Both the position numbers and the translations under genes were made by a program. Shown piece after piece: positions 1 to 7,095 of a stretch of 64,000 nucleotides of DNA (position 1 is its first letter; each line of letters starts with the position of its first letter). This DNA comes from Pelagihabitans sp965238025 (GTDB lineage Bacteria; Bacteroidota; Bacteroidia; Flavobacteriales; Flavobacteriaceae), in contig OZ250162.1 in NCBI GenBank assembly GCA_965238025.1, forward strand, positions 2,418,001 to 2,482,000, written 5' to 3'. Below the pieces are notes generated by a model that was not told where the DNA came from, did not search any database, and saw only the letters and a list, made by a program, of their open reading frames with translations.

Positions 1-915
1 GCAAAATTTAATACATCAAAAGGCGAAATTTTAGTCAATTTAACATACGACAAGACCCCCGCTACAGTGGGTAATTTTGTTGCCTTGGCCGAGGGAAATA
101 AAAAGAACACGGCTAAGCCGGAAGGAACCCCATATTATGACGGACTCAATTTTCACAGGGTAATTCCCGATTTTATGATTCAAGGTGGTTGCCCACAAGG
201 AACAGGTACCGGAGATCCCGGGTATAAGTTCGACGATGAGTTTCATCCAGAGCTGACCCATAAAGGTCCAGGGGTGTTATCAATGGCCAACTCAGGTCCG
301 GGAACCAACGGAAGCCAGTTTTTTATTACTCACGTGGCAACACCTTGGTTAGATGATAAGCATACCGTTTTCGGCAATGTAACAGCGGGGCAGGATATCG
401 TTGATTCCATAGCACAAGGTGATCGTATTGAAAGCTTGGAAATAGTGCGGGTAGGGGATGCTGCCCAAAAGTGGGATGCGACTACGGCTTTTGATAACCT
501 GGAAGCAGAAAAAGAAAAAAGAATGGCCGTCGCAAAAGCTGCACAGGCAAAAGAGTTGGAAAAGGTTGCTGCCGGATTTGATGAAACCTCTAGCGGGCTT
601 AGACACAAAATCATTCAAAAAGGAGATGGCGTCAAGGCTGAAAAAGGGAAAGGTGTATCTGTACACTATGAGGGGTCATTATTGAACGGTCAAGTTTTTG
701 ATTCATCATACAAGAGAAATAAGCCAATTGATTTTCAATTAGGTGTTGGTCAGGTCATTCCTGGTTGGGATGAAGGTATTGCACTGTTGCAAGTAGGTGA
801 TAAGGCACGCTTTGTAATTCCGTCCGATCTTGCCTACGGAAGTGCCGGGGCAGGAGGGGTAATACCGCCAAATGCTACCCTTATTTTTGACGTTGAGTTG
901 ATGGGTGTCAAGTAA
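1..915 (+). CDS. Cyclophilin-FKBP fusion peptidyl-prolyl isomerase (5' truncated by window)
   Basis: The open frame runs in from the left edge, so the true start and any signal peptide are not visible; 304 residues remain. The first ~150 residues are a cyclophilin domain, with the core FHRVIPDFMIQGG and GSQFFIT motifs. A charged, Ala/Lys/Glu-rich helical linker (about residues 155-195) leads to an FKBP domain (about 200-304) with VHYEGSL, VIPGWDEG and a C-terminal IFDVELMGV strand. Both domains catalyse cis-trans isomerisation of Xaa-Pro bonds during protein folding. Fusions of the two unrelated isomerase folds occur in Bacteroidota; a periplasmic or outer-membrane-associated location is likely but cannot be confirmed without the N-terminus. 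The gene is followed by a strong terminator. Confidence 0.92.
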   Translation, partial: AKFNTSKGEILVNLTYDKTPATVGNFVALAEGNKKNTAKPEGTPYYDGLNFHRVIPDFMIQGGCPQGTGTGDPGYKFDDEFHPELTHKGPGVLSMANSGPGTNGSQFFITHVATPWLDDKHTVFGNVTAGQDIVDSIAQGDRIESLEIVRVGDAAQKWDATTAFDNLEAEKEKRMAVAKAAQAKELEKVAAGFDETSSGLRHKIIQKGDGVKAEKGKGVSVHYEGSLLNGQVFDSSYKRNKPIDFQLGVGQVIPGWDEGIALLQVGDKARFVIPSDLAYGSAGAGGVIPPNATLIFDVELMGVK

Positions 916-940
916 AAGTGCCTTTTAGAGAGCAAAAAAA

Positions 941-968
941 AGACCCGCCTTTCGGTGGGTCTTTTTAT
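941..968 (+). terminator. Rho-independent terminator of the PPIase gene
   Basis: An AGACCCGCC/GGTGGGTCT-type stem with a TTTC loop is followed by a run of T. It begins 26 bases after the stop codon of the isomerase gene. Confidence 0.85.
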
Positions 969-1592
969 TATTTATTGTTTGGAGATTTCTATTTTTTTTG
1001 GGGGTCGTCTGCCCCCTCAACACTTACTAGCAAAAGTAAAAGGTTGATAATAATCAATACAAATAATACATTAAAGAAGGTAACCATGTTGCTGTTAACG
1101 TACTAAAAACTATTCGTTTAAAGAGTAACAACTATATTAGGAAAAACCCTACTTTAAAAAGAAGTTTATTTAAAACTTCTCCACTTCTTTGGCGCTGTAT
1201 TTCATTAGGACTAAATTCAATAGTACTAATAAGGCCAAAATACTTAAAAAGTAAATCATAAAAATGTAATTTTTGGGGGATTAAATCAAAAACTCTATAA
1301 TCAAAAACGATTATAATTATAGAATAGTGCTTTAAACAGCGTTAAAATTATTAAAAATGTATTTCGCTAATATTAAAACTAAGACAAGTTATCTTCAATT
1401 TTAAATTAACCTTGAGAATCAAATTTTACCAACTGCTCAATAATTTAATCAGAGGAGGAAAAATGGGTAGGCCCAATGAGAAAGGAAAACCTAGAGTTTT
1501 TAATAAAGGTAAACTCTCAAATATTTTGGCATCAAATGGTTGATTTTTTTCAGACTTATTAACAATACGGAAATTGGATTGGATTTTAAGGG
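969..1592. other. AT-rich intergenic stretch, largely featureless
   Basis: About 620 bp separate the isomerase terminator from the terminator of the cold-shock gene. The stretch is AT-rich with stop codons in all frames. The only candidate gene is a 26-codon frame at 1463-1543 with a strong ribosome binding site. No tRNA, insertion sequence end or long repeat was recognised. Confidence 0.6.
1463..1543 (+). CDS. Possible 26-residue small ORF with strong Shine-Dalgarno
   Basis: An ATG is preceded at ideal spacing by AGAGGAGG (1451-1458), which stands out because most genes here lack a clear Shine-Dalgarno. The predicted peptide begins MGRPNEKGKPRVFNKGK, is basic and hydrophilic, and ends at TGA 1541. 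It has no signal peptide or recognised family. It may be a real micropeptide, the decayed start of a lost gene, or chance. Confidence 0.25.
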   Translation: MGRPNEKGKPRVFNKGKLSNILASNG

Positions 1593-1624
1593 TAATAAAA
1601 AAGCCTCGACATTGTCGAGGCTTT
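1593..1624 (-). terminator. Terminator of the cold-shock gene
   Basis: A perfect ten-base-pair stem, AAGCCTCGAC/GTCGAGGCTT with a three-base loop (1601-1623), is followed on the minus strand by a T-rich tail. It lies 24 bases beyond the stop codon of the minus-strand csp gene. Confidence 0.85.
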
Positions 1625-1647
1625 GTATAAAAAAAGTTTGTGCGTAT

Positions 1648-1842
1648 CTAGTCTACTACTTTCACATTTACCGCGTTTAGTCCTTTTTTACCTTGTTGTA
1701 GTTCAAATTCTACAACATCACCTTCGCGAATCTCGTCGATTAAACCAGAAATGTGTACAAAGTGATCTTCGCTTGAACCGTCTTCAGTGATAAAGCCGTA
1801 ACCTTTAGAATCATTGAAGAATTTTACTGTTCCTTTACTCAT
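1648..1842 (-). CDS. Cold-shock domain protein (CspA family)
   Basis: This 64-residue protein is a single cold-shock domain, the normal length for the family. RNP1-like KGYGFIT and RNP2-like HFVHIS motifs give the aromatic surface that binds single-stranded RNA or DNA. Such proteins act as RNA chaperones that melt secondary structure and ease translation or antitermination in the cytoplasm. The gene is monocistronic, with a TATATTTG promoter box upstream and a perfect hairpin terminator downstream. Confidence 0.95.
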   Translation of the reverse strand: MSKGTVKFFNDSKGYGFITEDGSSEDHFVHISGLIDEIREGDVVEFELQQGKKGLNAVNVKVVD

Positions 1843-1870
1843 AATAAAAAATTAAATATTAATTAAAGCG

Positions 1871-1878
1871 CAAATATA
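1871..1878 (-). promoter_or_regulatory. Bacteroidota-type -7 box for csp (TATATTTG)
   Basis: On the minus strand TATATTTG matches the TAnnTTTG consensus of Bacteroidota primary sigma. A TTG element lies 22 bases further upstream as a candidate -33 box. The start codon is about 30 bases downstream. Confidence 0.6.
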
Positions 1879-1942
1879 GTATTAATATTCATACCATTGA
1901 CAATTAACTGTTTATATTTCCTATTTCGGACTAGGTTGATTA

Positions 1943-2689
1943 TTAAATGTTTATAGTGCTTAACTCTTCAGCGCTAACCTCTGAGCCAATTTCATGGGAT
2001 AATCTATATTGGTACAACCCGTTTTCACCAATTGCGATAAGTAAATCATTTCGTATGATGACATCAAAAGCATCCCGTTTTATGGAAATTGTCAACTTTG
2101 ATGCAGTTGGGTCGGTAACATCGAAAACCTTGATTTCATCGTCGCAAACGAATAGAAAGTTGCCATAAAGGCCCAGGCCTCTCGGAAAAGTTAAGTTTCT
2201 ACTGTTCAGTAGTACGGGATTGGTGACATCGGCAACGTCGTATATTTCCAATACGTTTATTTGGTTGCCACAAAAGGTATCGGAATGCAATGTCACAAAG
2301 GCATGTGTATCGTTGGCGATTACGGGGTCACAGGCTGTAAAGTGCTCAACGCGAGAAAGCTGTTTCGGAAATTCAGGATTTTCGAGACCATAGATGAACA
2401 TTCCATTTTGTGACCCGATATAGAGATAATCTTTATAACTAAATAGTGTTTCGATATTAAAACCAATGGGAACTGAATTCACTTTAATAGGATCTTTTAT
2501 ATCAGCCACGTTAAAAACGTTAAGTCCAAAAATGTCAACAGTATATAGATAATCGCCCACCAGCGTAAAACGTGCCAATGATCCACCCTGACCATCATTA
2601 ATGGGAGCTTGGCTGTCGTTCTGAGCTGAATCGGAATCACACCCCAGTATTAGAATGCACATTAGAAATAAATAGCTGAGTCTTTTCAT
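1943..2689 (-). CDS. LVIVD-repeat-type lipoprotein
   Basis: The ATG at 2689 gives MKRLSYLFLMCILILGCDSD, a lipoprotein signal with Cys about residue 17; an earlier in-frame ATG would overlap the upstream gene and lengthen the leader. The 248-residue product has repeated strands such as DYLYTVDIFGLNVFNV, DYLYIGSQNGMFIYG and NFLFVCDDEIKVFDVTDP, typical of LVIVD/YVTN-like beta-propeller repeats. It is probably an exported lipid-anchored beta-propeller. No enzymatic residues are evident. It starts six bases after the stop of a related lipoprotein gene, so the two are probably co-transcribed. Confidence 0.75.
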   Translation of the reverse strand: MKRLSYLFLMCILILGCDSDSAQNDSQAPINDGQGGSLARFTLVGDYLYTVDIFGLNVFNVADIKDPIKVNSVPIGFNIETLFSYKDYLYIGSQNGMFIYGLENPEFPKQLSRVEHFTACDPVIANDTHAFVTLHSDTFCGNQINVLEIYDVADVTNPVLLNSRNLTFPRGLGLYGNFLFVCDDEIKVFDVTDPTASKLTISIKRDAFDVIIRNDLLIAIGENGLYQYRLSHEIGSEVSAEELSTINI

Positions 2690-2694
2690 TGGGA

Positions 2695-3207
2695 TTAGTT
2701 TTTTAGTTTCCAATCAACCACCACGGTATTGTCGGGGAGGTTATATGCCACTTCTCCCTCTGGGGATTCCAAAGGTGGAAAAGTATCTGGTATGCGCTTG
2801 GTAAGATCTATTGTGTTTGACCCGGTATTATAATCAACGGCAATTAGGTCTGTAGCTTGGTTAATATAGATTATGCTGCTTCGAATAGCCATATCTGTAG
2901 CGCCCGGAACCTCCAAGAACTTTATTGGTTTTGGGTCCATCGGATTACTATTATCATATACATGAAAACCTTTGTTCAATTCGTTTATAAAAAGAAAATC
3001 GTCTTTTACATATATCTTACCGCTAGTGCCTATGCTGATCGGATTTTTCAGCGAAACAGAATTTTCGAATTCTGACCTTTCCAAATAAACAGGTTCATAA
3101 AGGGATACAGGTTCAACGAAGTCGTCTTCGCAATCCGCAAAAGGAAAGCAACAACTTTCAAAAGTTAAGAAAAGGAGTGCAACTAAAACCCTACTTGTGT
3201 TTTTCAT
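2695..3207 (-). CDS. Short LVIVD-type exported protein
   Basis: This 170-residue protein has a hydrophobic leader followed by ESCC, a possible but atypical lipobox. Strands KIYVKDDFLFINELNKGFHVYD and TDMAIRSSIIYINQATDLIAVD resemble those of its downstream neighbour, and the C-terminus ends in VVVDWKLKN. It is roughly half a propeller, so it may pair with the 248-residue protein encoded immediately downstream. No function can be assigned beyond a likely cell-envelope location. Confidence 0.7.
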   Translation of the reverse strand: MKNTSRVLVALLFLTFESCCFPFADCEDDFVEPVSLYEPVYLERSEFENSVSLKNPISIGTSGKIYVKDDFLFINELNKGFHVYDNSNPMDPKPIKFLEVPGATDMAIRSSIIYINQATDLIAVDYNTGSNTIDLTKRIPDTFPPLESPEGEVAYNLPDNTVVVDWKLKN

Positions 3208-3326
3208 AGGAGGTTATTTATTCTTTGAACAACCGAAAATTTGATTACCCTACTTCAAGCGAGGGATTGGCGAAAAAAAATATAATTTTCAAAGTTTGAG
3301 ACCCTAGATTCATTACTTTTATTTTT

Positions 3327-3872
3327 ATGGAAGATACAATTGAACAACTCCGATATCCTATTGGGCATTTTGAATGTCCTGAAGAAATAATGGAAAAACA
3401 CCTAGTACAATGGATACATACTTTGGAAACATTACCTACTCGTTTGCAAAAACTGGTCAAAATTTTATCCAAAGAACAGTTGGAGACACCCTACCGACCC
3501 GAAGGGTGGACAGTTCGCCAGCTGGTTCATCACATTTCAGACAGTCATCATAACAGTTATATTCGCTTTAAGTGGGCCTTAACGGAAGACAAACCTGTGA
3601 TAAAGGCGTACGACGAAAAAAGTTGGGCGAATCTGTTCGATAGTAAAACTGCCCCCATCCAAATGTCATTAGATCATTTAAAGGCGGTTCACGCTAAATT
3701 GGTGTACTTGTTAAAAGGACTTTCAAAGGAGGACCTCAAAAGGTCGTTTATACATCCCGACAATAATTCAGAAACAACGATAGAAGAGAATATTGGTCGT
3801 TATGCCTGGCATAGTAACCATCATTATGCCCATATCGATAGACTCCGACAACGAGAAGGATGGATGGAATAG
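3327..3872 (+). CDS. YfiT-like DinB-superfamily protein (putative bacillithiol transferase/metal hydrolase)
   Basis: The 181-residue product matches the YfiT/DinB four-helix fold throughout: an N-terminal YPIGHFECP segment, a WTVRQLVHHISDSHHNSY helix and a C-terminal YAWHSNHHYAHI helix. The conserved histidines in the last two segments correspond to the three metal ligands of Bacillus YfiT. Relatives include bacillithiol S-transferases, and many Bacteroidota make bacillithiol, but the substrate here is unknown. It stands alone and converges with the GNAT gene downstream. Confidence 0.85.
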   Translation: MEDTIEQLRYPIGHFECPEEIMEKHLVQWIHTLETLPTRLQKLVKILSKEQLETPYRPEGWTVRQLVHHISDSHHNSYIRFKWALTEDKPVIKAYDEKSWANLFDSKTAPIQMSLDHLKAVHAKLVYLLKGLSKEDLKRSFIHPDNNSETTIEENIGRYAWHSNHHYAHIDRLRQREGWME

Positions 3873-3896
3873 GAACTATATCAAACCAAGTAACTT

Positions 3897-4424
3897 TTAG
3901 ATCTTTTTAGTCAATACATACATGGGACGTTCCTGCTCTAGAACTTTAGAAAACTTCAATAGTTTTTCGCTATGAACTTTAAATTTGTTTTTGAGGTAAA
4001 AATGTAATGCCGGTCCGTTTTGCATGGTATCTAACCAAATTACTTTTTTGGAATGTTCTTTTGCTCTAAGCATTATAAATTGCAGCACTTTTTTTCCAAT
4101 GCCTATTCCAGAATATTCTTTAAGGATATAAATCTTATCTACATATAAGGCGTCGTTCTTCGTAAATTCATCCAACCTACAATTAATGGTAAATTTCAGG
4201 ATTCCGACTGTTTTCCCGTTGTGATTGATTAAAAAAAGAGAAGTGTTTTTATCAATTTCCTCCAGTTTTAGAACTTCATAGGTGAAACTACTTTCAAGGT
4301 AAGCTGTCGCATCTTGATTTTCCCAGAGGTGAAGATAATGTTGTTTGTAGGCCTTAGTACCTACTTTTATGTACTGATTATATTTTGATACAGACAGGGG
4401 TTCAATATGTATAATTTCCTTCAT
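3897..4424 (-). CDS. GNAT-family N-acetyltransferase
   Basis: This 175-residue protein has the GNAT fold. The acetyl-CoA pyrophosphate-binding loop is in EYSGIGIGKKVLQF, preceded by the beta4 strand DALYVDKIYIL and followed by VIWLDTMQNGPALHFYLKNKF, the motif B region. It should transfer an acetyl group to a small-molecule or protein amine in the cytoplasm. The acceptor is not predictable. It lies 15 bases after the thioredoxin-like gene in the same direction, so the two may be co-transcribed. Confidence 0.88.
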   Translation of the reverse strand: MKEIIHIEPLSVSKYNQYIKVGTKAYKQHYLHLWENQDATAYLESSFTYEVLKLEEIDKNTSLFLINHNGKTVGILKFTINCRLDEFTKNDALYVDKIYILKEYSGIGIGKKVLQFIMLRAKEHSKKVIWLDTMQNGPALHFYLKNKFKVHSEKLLKFSKVLEQERPMYVLTKKI

Positions 4425-4439
4425 ACAGATTGGATCATA

Positions 4440-5006
4440 TCAATACGAATGATCGGCCCATTTAATATTGCATCCAATACTCGGCTTTTGCACCTGATTT
4501 ATTTCCGCCCCATTTAAAAGAGCTTCCATGGCCTTACGCAGATCACTTCCATCGAGTGGTTGGCCATTTCCTGGGCGCGAATCATCCAGTTGACCGCGAT
4601 AAACAAGTTTTAAACTTTTATCAAACAAATAAAAATCCGGAGTACAGGCCGCATCATAAGCCTTGGCTACTTCTTGGGTTATGTCATATAGATAGGGGAA
4701 AGAATAGCCCTCTTCAATTGCCTTCTGCTTCATTAAATGAGGAGCATCCTGGGGGTAATTTTGAATATCATTACTGGAAATAGCAATAAATCTAATTCCT
4801 TTTTCTTGGTACGTTTTTGCAAGTTCCACCAGCATAGGATTTACATGAATCACAAAAGGGCAGTGGTTGCATATAAACATGATCATCGTACCATGATCTC
4901 CTTTCTGGGCATTCAGGTTTACGACGGTATTGGTCACCACGTCCTCAAGGCTAAATTCGGGCGCTTGTGTTCCTAGTGGGAGCATATTGCTGGGAGTTCT
5001 TGCCAT
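4440..5006 (-). CDS. Thioredoxin-fold AhpC/TSA-like protein
   Basis: The 188-residue protein has a thioredoxin fold of the AhpC/TSA-Redoxin type: an N-terminal PEFSLEDVVTN segment, then a strand ending in FICNHCPFVIHV, whose CxxC is the likely redox centre. A cis-Pro region CTPDFYLFD follows. No signal peptide is present, so it probably acts in the cytoplasm as a thiol-disulfide oxidoreductase or peroxiredoxin-like protein. The second cysteine of CNHC is retained, so disulfide exchange is plausible. Confidence 0.85.
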   Translation of the reverse strand: MARTPSNMLPLGTQAPEFSLEDVVTNTVVNLNAQKGDHGTMIMFICNHCPFVIHVNPMLVELAKTYQEKGIRFIAISSNDIQNYPQDAPHLMKQKAIEEGYSFPYLYDITQEVAKAYDAACTPDFYLFDKSLKLVYRGQLDDSRPGNGQPLDGSDLRKAMEALLNGAEINQVQKPSIGCNIKWADHSY

Positions 5007-5121
5007 TTGTTAACTAGTTTAGGTATCTAAAGGTAAAAGTATTTACTGATTCTTGTTCATTCCGAATGCTATTTTTAACTTGATCATTTATAAAACATAT
5101 TTCAACATCGGATAATCTACT

Positions 5122-6033
5122 TTGACCGAAACGCTACTCGATACAGCAAGTCTTAATTTTGATGCAGATGCACAATGGGTGTTGAACGTTGTTTTGGCTT
5201 TTGTAATGTTCGGTATCGCCCTCGAAATTTCCATAAATGATTTTAAAGGACTTTTTCAGCAGCCAAAGCCTATTTTAATTGGTGTTTGTAGTCAGTTTTT
5301 ACTCTTGCCTGCGATAACATTTTTTCTGGTGTTGTTTATAAATCCAGCTCCTAGTATAGCCCTCGGTATGTTTATGGTGGCCGCATGTCCCGGAGGTAAC
5401 GTCTCTAATTTTATTACGCATTTGGCTAAGGGCAATACAGCCTTGTCTGTTAGTCTTACCGCTGTAGCAACCTTACTTTCAATTGTAATGACACCTCTGA
5501 ACTTCCAGTTTTGGGGAGCACATTATGAGCCTACGGAAATCATTTTAAGGGAGGTATCCATCGCGCCCTTAGCTATGATAAAATTAGTTTCATTGCTATT
5601 AGGGCTACCGTTGATTTTAGGAATGGTATTGAACCATAGATTTCCTAAAATAGCAAAAAAAATGGCGAAGGTATTAAAAACGGTTTCTCTAATATTCTTT
5701 GTTTTACTGATTTTTTTTGCGCTTTATAACAATAAGGACATTTTTATGCAGTACGTACTATATGTATTATGGATAGTGCTATTGCACAACTTTTTGGCAT
5801 TTGCAACTGGTTTTTCGATTGCGAACTTGTTCGGTCTATCAAGAAAAGACACGCGCTCTATAACAATTGAAACAGGAATACAAAACTCGGGTTTGGGGCT
5901 GATACTTATTTTTACCTTCTTTGAAGGTTTGGGAGGAATGGCATTATTGGCAGCATTTTGGGGAATATGGCATTTGATTTCTGGGTTACTTTTGGCAGGT
6001 TTTTGGAGTAAAAGACCTTTGATTAATAGCTAG
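5122..6033 (+). CDS. Bile acid:sodium symporter family transporter
   Basis: The 303-residue protein has about nine to ten hydrophobic helices. It carries the SBF-family signature GNVSNFITHLAKGNTALSVS in the middle and IETGIQNSGLGLIL near the end, the crossed discontinuous helices that form the sodium sites. It should import an organic anion with sodium across the inner membrane; the substrate in bacteria is usually unknown. The start used is TTG, the only candidate that keeps the conserved N-terminus. The next gene begins four bases after its stop. Confidence 0.88.
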   Translation: MTETLLDTASLNFDADAQWVLNVVLAFVMFGIALEISINDFKGLFQQPKPILIGVCSQFLLLPAITFFLVLFINPAPSIALGMFMVAACPGGNVSNFITHLAKGNTALSVSLTAVATLLSIVMTPLNFQFWGAHYEPTEIILREVSIAPLAMIKLVSLLLGLPLILGMVLNHRFPKIAKKMAKVLKTVSLIFFVLLIFFALYNNKDIFMQYVLYVLWIVLLHNFLAFATGFSIANLFGLSRKDTRSITIETGIQNSGLGLILIFTFFEGLGGMALLAAFWGIWHLISGLLLAGFWSKRPLINS

Positions 6034-6037
6034 GCAT

Positions 6038-7081
6038 TTGAGGAATTTAGGATATAACGTATTAAAATATTGGGTCAAGATGGGGCTATATTGCTACCAT
6101 GGCAAAATCAGGATCTCGGGTAAGGAAAATGTTCCAAAAGATCTGCCAGTGATGTTTTTGCCCAACCACCAAAGCGCCCTAATGGATGTGCTTTTGCTTG
6201 CCGTGGATTGTAACAGAAAACCTTGGTTTCTTACCCGTTCCGATATTTTTAAGAAACCGACCTTGAAAAAATTCTTCGCCTACTTGCAGATGATTCCCAT
6301 TTACCGCATTCGTGATGGTCGTGAATCGCTAAAGAACAATGAGGCCGTTTTTACGCAATGTGCAGAACTTTTAGAAAAGAACGAAGCAATTTTAATGTTC
6401 CCCGAGGCCAATCATAATATTAAAAGAAGGGTACGTTCCCTAAGCAAGGGTTTTACCCGTATTTTGTTTGGTACTTTGAATAGGTCTCCAAATCTTGATA
6501 TTCAGATAGTGCCTATTGGATTGAATTATAAGGATGCAAAAGGATTTCCAGATCATGTGGCCATTAACTTCGGGAAGCCAATCGCTATTAGGGACTTATA
6601 TAAAAAGGACGATATAAAAGAATCGACCCAAATTGTTAAGGATGTAGTCTCCGGGGAATTGAAAAAGCTAACTACCCATATTGAGGACGAAGAAAACTAC
6701 GATACTATTATTGCCCGGTTGCAAAACTCAGGAGTAGAATATTTGAATCCGATACAAGTAAATGAAATGGTTCAAAAACTGGAAAATGGAAAAATTTCTG
6801 TAAAGGATAAAGAGAACCAAAATTTGTTAACCACATTTTTCAAATTTTTATTTACTGTCTTGAACCTGCCTTTGGTTTTGGGATGGCGTTATGGGATGAA
6901 ACCCAGAGTTTGGGAACCTGAGTTTACCGGCACATTGCGATTCGCATATGCAATGTTGGCAACTCCGCTATATTACCTATTGGTTTTTACAATAATGGCC
7001 TTTCTATTTACCCCGTTGATTGGTGTATTCACCTTAATGGGACTTTTTGTATTTAATTGGCTATATGTGAAATTGGCCTGA
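6038..7081 (+). CDS. PlsC-like 1-acyl-glycerol-3-phosphate acyltransferase
   Basis: The 347-residue protein has the acyltransferase motif I NHQSALMD (HX4D) near residue 43 and motif III FPEANHN, the catalytic and substrate-binding signatures of the PlsC family. It should acylate lysophosphatidic acid or a related glycerol lipid at the inner membrane. A C-terminal extension has two or three hydrophobic helices (about 270-345), longer than E. coli PlsC, which suggests a membrane-anchored variant. The start codon is TTG, four bases after the symporter stop. Confidence 0.85.
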   Translation: MRNLGYNVLKYWVKMGLYCYHGKIRISGKENVPKDLPVMFLPNHQSALMDVLLLAVDCNRKPWFLTRSDIFKKPTLKKFFAYLQMIPIYRIRDGRESLKNNEAVFTQCAELLEKNEAILMFPEANHNIKRRVRSLSKGFTRILFGTLNRSPNLDIQIVPIGLNYKDAKGFPDHVAINFGKPIAIRDLYKKDDIKESTQIVKDVVSGELKKLTTHIEDEENYDTIIARLQNSGVEYLNPIQVNEMVQKLENGKISVKDKENQNLLTTFFKFLFTVLNLPLVLGWRYGMKPRVWEPEFTGTLRFAYAMLATPLYYLLVFTIMAFLFTPLIGVFTLMGLFVFNWLYVKLA

Positions 7082-7095
7082 GACGACCATTGTTA

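Noticed and set aside
918..1106. 62-codon open frame after the PPIase gene
   Set aside because: It runs through the terminator hairpin, has low-complexity composition and no plausible ribosome binding site.
1943..3207. A single LVIVD gene broken by a frameshift
   Set aside because: Each of the two genes has its own signal peptide and start, so they are separate genes, not one broken gene.
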